This document shows, in pieces, positions 61,655 through 64,000 of a stretch of DNA of 64,000 nucleotides. A program made the position numbers and the translations under genes. Where the stretch lies: assembly GCA_020073525.1 (NCBI GenBank), contig JAIQFA010000010.1:30945-94944 (forward strand). The letters are read 5' to 3'. The notes beneath the pieces were generated by a model. It did no database searches and was not told the origin of the DNA. It saw nothing but the letters and a program-made list of their open reading frames with translations. Source of the DNA: Terriglobia bacterium (GTDB taxonomy: Bacteria > Acidobacteriota > Terriglobia > Terriglobales > Acidobacteriaceae). The stretch's first letter is position 1; every line of letters begins with the position of its first letter.

Positions 61655-61999
61655 TCAGCGGCGCGGTTCCGGCGCAGGGCCCGGCGGCAGAACTTCCTGC
61701 TCCCCGGGATGCACCTTCTGGCGGGTGACGAACCATACGGCTGCGGTCCAGGTAGGAAAGAGATCGGCGCCGGGAATGAGTTCGGCGGCGATCGTCGGCA
61801 AGAAAGCCCAGTGCCATCCTAACAGGCGAATCAGAACGAAACCGACCATCAAGTCGAGCAACGAGTCTGCGGGAGAGACGCCTCCTTCAGCGAAGAATGG
61901 AAAGGCAGCGATCTGGAGGGTGTCGGCGGCGATAGCGACGGCCCAGGCCAGGCGGTGCTTCGGTTCTTTCAGGGATTTGAAGTAGTCCAGGAAGGACAT
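61655..61999 (-). CDS. Small membrane protein, 114 aa, function unknown
   Basis: The protein reads MSFLDYFKSLKEPKHRLAWA and has about three TM helices (AVAIAADTLQIAAFPFFA, LLDLMVGFVLIRLLGWHWAF, FLPTIAAELIPGADLFPTW), with a Pro-rich tail. The family is not recognised. It converges on the rhomboid gene with a 22-bp gap. Confidence 0.65.
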   Translation of the reverse strand: MSFLDYFKSLKEPKHRLAWAVAIAADTLQIAAFPFFAEGGVSPADSLLDLMVGFVLIRLLGWHWAFLPTIAAELIPGADLFPTWTAAVWFVTRQKVHPGEQEVLPPGPAPEPRR

Positions 62000-62052
62000 A
62001 CTGTTCCTCGGCCGTTGCTCATTTAGATGCTAAATCAACGGCCGACGCCGCT

Positions 62053-62114
62053 GTAGGGACCAGGCTTGCCCCGTCTCAGTCCGCGGCAGGAGACGCGGCA
62101 AGCCGCGTCTCTAC
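62053..62114. repeat. REP-like inverted hairpin pair bounded by GTAG and CTAC (family A, copy 4)
   Basis: The left hairpin is decayed (GTAGGGACCAGGCTTGCCCC) and the right one is intact, GAGACGCGGC-AA-GCCGCGTCTC followed by TAC. Confidence 0.8.
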
Positions 62115-62146
62115 GGATACGGATAATGAGAGTCGACCGTCGGTCT

Positions 62147-62905
62147 CTACAACGCCCCACCCGAGGGCATCATCACGACTTTTTCCACGGTCGTTTTTTC
62201 GGGCAAGAGCAGCGCGTCGACTACCGTGCGGGCTACGGTTTCGGCCGACATCATTTTGCGCCTTGGTGCTTTGGGCCACATCGTGTTCCAGATCGCAGTA
62301 TCGGTCGCGCCGGGCATGAGGGCGATTACTCGGATGCCCTTCGGCCTTAACTCTTCGCGCAATGTGTTAGTAAATCCGAGGGCTCCATGCTTCGACGCGT
62401 TGTAGGCTGCCGATCCCGGAAAAACGCGCTCGGCGGCGATGGAGAGATTGTTCACAATCGTGCTTCCCCGCTTCATCACGGCGAGCGCCGCCTGGGTCAT
62501 GAGGAACAGACCGTTGAGGTTGGTGTCGACCACTTCCATCCATGTGGGATACGGTAACTCTGCGACGGTGCGAGGGGGATGCGCGATGCCGGCATTGTTG
62601 ATGAGGATATCGAGCGGCTTGCGTAGTCCGCGGACGAGCGCGAAGAGGTAGTCGACGGAGTCGGGGCTGCGGACATCGCAGGACTGCGCCAGTACATGCA
62701 AGTTTAACTTTTTCGGCTGGAGCTTCTCGAGTTCCGCGCGCGCCTTAATCAGGGAACGCTCGTCGCGGCCGGTGATGATCAGATTGCATCCTTCACGCGC
62801 GAGTGCTCGGGCAACGGCGATACCGATGCCGCGGTTGGCTCCGGTGACCAGGGCTAGGCGGCCTGAGAGCATGGATCCGCGCAGAATGGGTTTGCCTTTT
62901 GGCAT
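62147..62905 (-). CDS. Short-chain dehydrogenase/reductase
   Basis: The 252-aa protein has the NAD(P) motif LVTGANRGIGIAVARALA, LDILINNAGIAH, the catalytic Tyr and Lys in YNASKHGALGF and PGATDTAIW. ATG 62872 (MLSGRLALVTG) is an alternative start that fits the fold better. The substrate is unknown. It faces folE tail to head on the same strand, 131 bp away. Confidence 0.9.
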   Translation of the reverse strand: MPKGKPILRGSMLSGRLALVTGANRGIGIAVARALAREGCNLIITGRDERSLIKARAELEKLQPKKLNLHVLAQSCDVRSPDSVDYLFALVRGLRKPLDILINNAGIAHPPRTVAELPYPTWMEVVDTNLNGLFLMTQAALAVMKRGSTIVNNLSIAAERVFPGSAAYNASKHGALGFTNTLREELRPKGIRVIALMPGATDTAIWNTMWPKAPRRKMMSAETVARTVVDALLLPEKTTVEKVVMMPSGGAL

Positions 62906-62999
62906 ATGGCAATTTTCAGCTTAGTCCAACCGGCACTGGCTTTCGAGGTGGGAGTTCACAATTCGGCAATAGCGCCGCTGCCGAGCTGCGCTCGGCTTG

Positions 63000-63018
63000 G
63001 ACGGGCGACGCGCCCGTC
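63000..63018. repeat. GACGGGCG-type palindrome, second copy
   Basis: GACGGGCG-ACG-CGCCCGTC lies between the SDR and folE genes and matches 59909-59927 except at the loop. Confidence 0.65.
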
Positions 63019-63036
63019 CCCACACAAGCCTACAAG

Positions 63037-63636
63037 TTATACGCTATTCGTGCGCTGGCGGATCAGGGACAGGAATTCGGTTCTTGTTTCCTCTTCGTTG
63101 CGGAAGCAGCCTAGCATCGACGAAGTGACTGCCGAAGAGTGCTGTTTCTCGACGCCTCGCATCATCATGCACAGATGGCGGGCCTCGATGACCACGCCGA
63201 CTCCCTGGGGTTCGATGGTGTTCTGGATCGCCTCCGCAATTTGCGTGGTCAGACGCTCCTGGATCTGCAGGCGGCGTGAGAAAGCTTCGATAAGGCGCGG
63301 GATTTTGCTCAGGCCGATGACTTTTCCGTTGGGGATGTAGGCCACGTGCACTTTGCCAAAAAAGGGCAGCATGTGGTGCTCGCACAGGCTGAACATTTCG
63401 ATGTCTTTTACGATCACCATTTCATCGTAGTTGACGGTGAAAAGCGCCTTGCGCAAAAGGGCTTCAGGATCGTCCTTGTAGCCCTGGACGAGAAATTGCA
63501 TGGCCTTTTCGACGCGTCCGGGTGTGCGAACCAGACCCTCGCGATCGGGATCTTCGCCGAGACGTACGATCATTTCGCGCACCAGTTCTTCGTAGGTGGC
63601 GCTGGTCAGGGTGTTGGGTTCCGTGGTGGATTTCAT
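63037..63636 (-). CDS. folE: GTP cyclohydrolase I
   Basis: The 199-aa enzyme converts GTP to dihydroneopterin triphosphate. [39 protein letters not shown] with the zinc Cys/His ligands, [20 protein letters not shown] and the second zinc Cys in [10 protein letters not shown] are all present. It lies 71 bp downstream of queD, so both may feed queuosine or folate synthesis. Confidence 0.97.
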   Translation of the reverse strand: MKSTTEPNTLTSATYEELVREMIVRLGEDPDREGLVRTPGRVEKAMQFLVQGYKDDPEALLRKALFTVNYDEMVIVKDIEMFSLCEHHMLPFFGKVHVAYIPNGKVIGLSKIPRLIEAFSRRLQIQERLTTQIAEAIQNTIEPQGVGVVIEARHLCMMMRGVEKQHSSAVTSSMLGCFRNEEETRTEFLSLIRQRTNSV

Positions 63637-63707
63637 AGGCTCTTGGGCGTTGGTCGATGGTCGTTTGTCGTTCGCAATCGGATCCGCAAACGACCAACGA
63701 CCCGCGA

Positions 63708-64000
63708 CTAACGACCGGGTTCTCCTGAATACTCAAACGAATTCATCATCGTCTCTTCAATCCGTACCTTTTCTAGATGTGCTTTGTGGAAGCCTCGCTT
63801 CACAATTTCGTAAATCGATATGCAAAGGTTTTCCGTGGTCGGAACCTCCTTCGCGAATTCCGCTAGCAGGTTCAGATTCTGGTGGTCATAGCGCTCGAGG
63901 ATCTGGGCGCGCACGAAGCCGTCCAGATCGACCAGATTGCAGACCATGCCGGTCTGGTCATCGACCGGACCGCTGACGGTGACCTCGACCATGTAGTTAT
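63708..64000 (-). CDS. queD: 6-carboxy-5,6,7,8-tetrahydropterin synthase (QueD/PTPS family), 5'-truncated
   Basis: The C-terminal 97 codons are in the window. The ATG at 63992 is internal, because the frame continues upstream as [15 protein letters not shown], the zinc-binding HNY region of the family. [20 protein letters not shown] and [18 protein letters not shown] hold the catalytic Asp/His and Glu regions. It makes the pterin precursor of queuosine. The 5' end lies beyond the window. Confidence 0.9.
   Translation of the reverse strand, partial: NYMVEVTVSGPVDDQTGMVCNLVDLDGFVRAQILERYDHQNLNLLAEFAKEVPTTENLCISIYEIVKRGFHKAHLEKVRIEETMMNSFEYSGEPGR

Overview
The window looks like a chromosomal segment of an Acidobacteriota genome, most likely class Terriglobia (Koribacter-like). 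The evidence is GC-rich coding sequence, two S9 peptidases, a large coiled-coil porin, many small secreted proteins with no known family, and intergenic space filled with short hairpin repeats. This placement rests on recognising gene content, not on a search.

Layout. 1-2.5 kb: a broken REP-associated tyrosine transposase (RAYT) with a tandem hairpin repeat just downstream, then an S9 peptidase. 2.7-7.1 kb: a sulfotransferase, a GH15 glucoamylase and a TPR-type exported protein. 7.2-18.5 kb: a phosphate/polyphosphate island with pstS, a porin, ppk1, sixA, ppx (convergent) and the pstC-pstA-pstB-phoU operon; 11-bp-phased TTGTAAC-type repeats sit upstream of pstS and pstC and resemble a Pho box. 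18.6-26.6 kb: a 2-hydroxyacid dehydrogenase, two unrecognised genes in a poorer-GC patch, a GH20 hexosaminidase, an aminotransferase and a Tat-exported aspartylglucosaminidase-like hydrolase. 26.7-29 kb: the most unusual locus, an HPF-like domain fused to sigma-70-like regions, followed 39 bp later by a bacterial eRF1-like protein (baeRF family 10 type). 29-36 kb: S9 peptidase, MBL hydrolase, secG, tRNA-Leu(GAG), sugar transporter, fructokinase-like kinase, half-size AI-2E permease and a divergent EF-P with Arg at the loop tip. 36-49 kb: unknown proteins, yebC, tlyA-nadK, amidohydrolase, alpha/beta hydrolase and an rsbU-lysA overlapping pair. 49-64 kb: hpt, UPF0173 hydrolase, O-methyltransferase, YpdA-like reductase, an ArsR/SRPBCC cluster, miaB, bifunctional nuclease, vapBC, a frameshifted methyltransferase, truB, rhomboid, SDR, folE and a truncated queD.

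Two themes run through the window. The first is phosphate handling: uptake (Pst), outer-membrane entry (probable porin), storage and release (Ppk/Ppx), and feedback (PhoU). No phoB/phoR is present. The second is at least six families of dispersed hairpin repeats. Within several of them the stems differ while base pairing is kept and the flanks stay constant. One family forms GTAG...CTAC-bounded inverted pairs that resemble REP doublets. Two repeats sit in frame inside genes (GH20 and the 618-aa unknown). The RAYT remnant at the left edge suggests how at least some of these spread.
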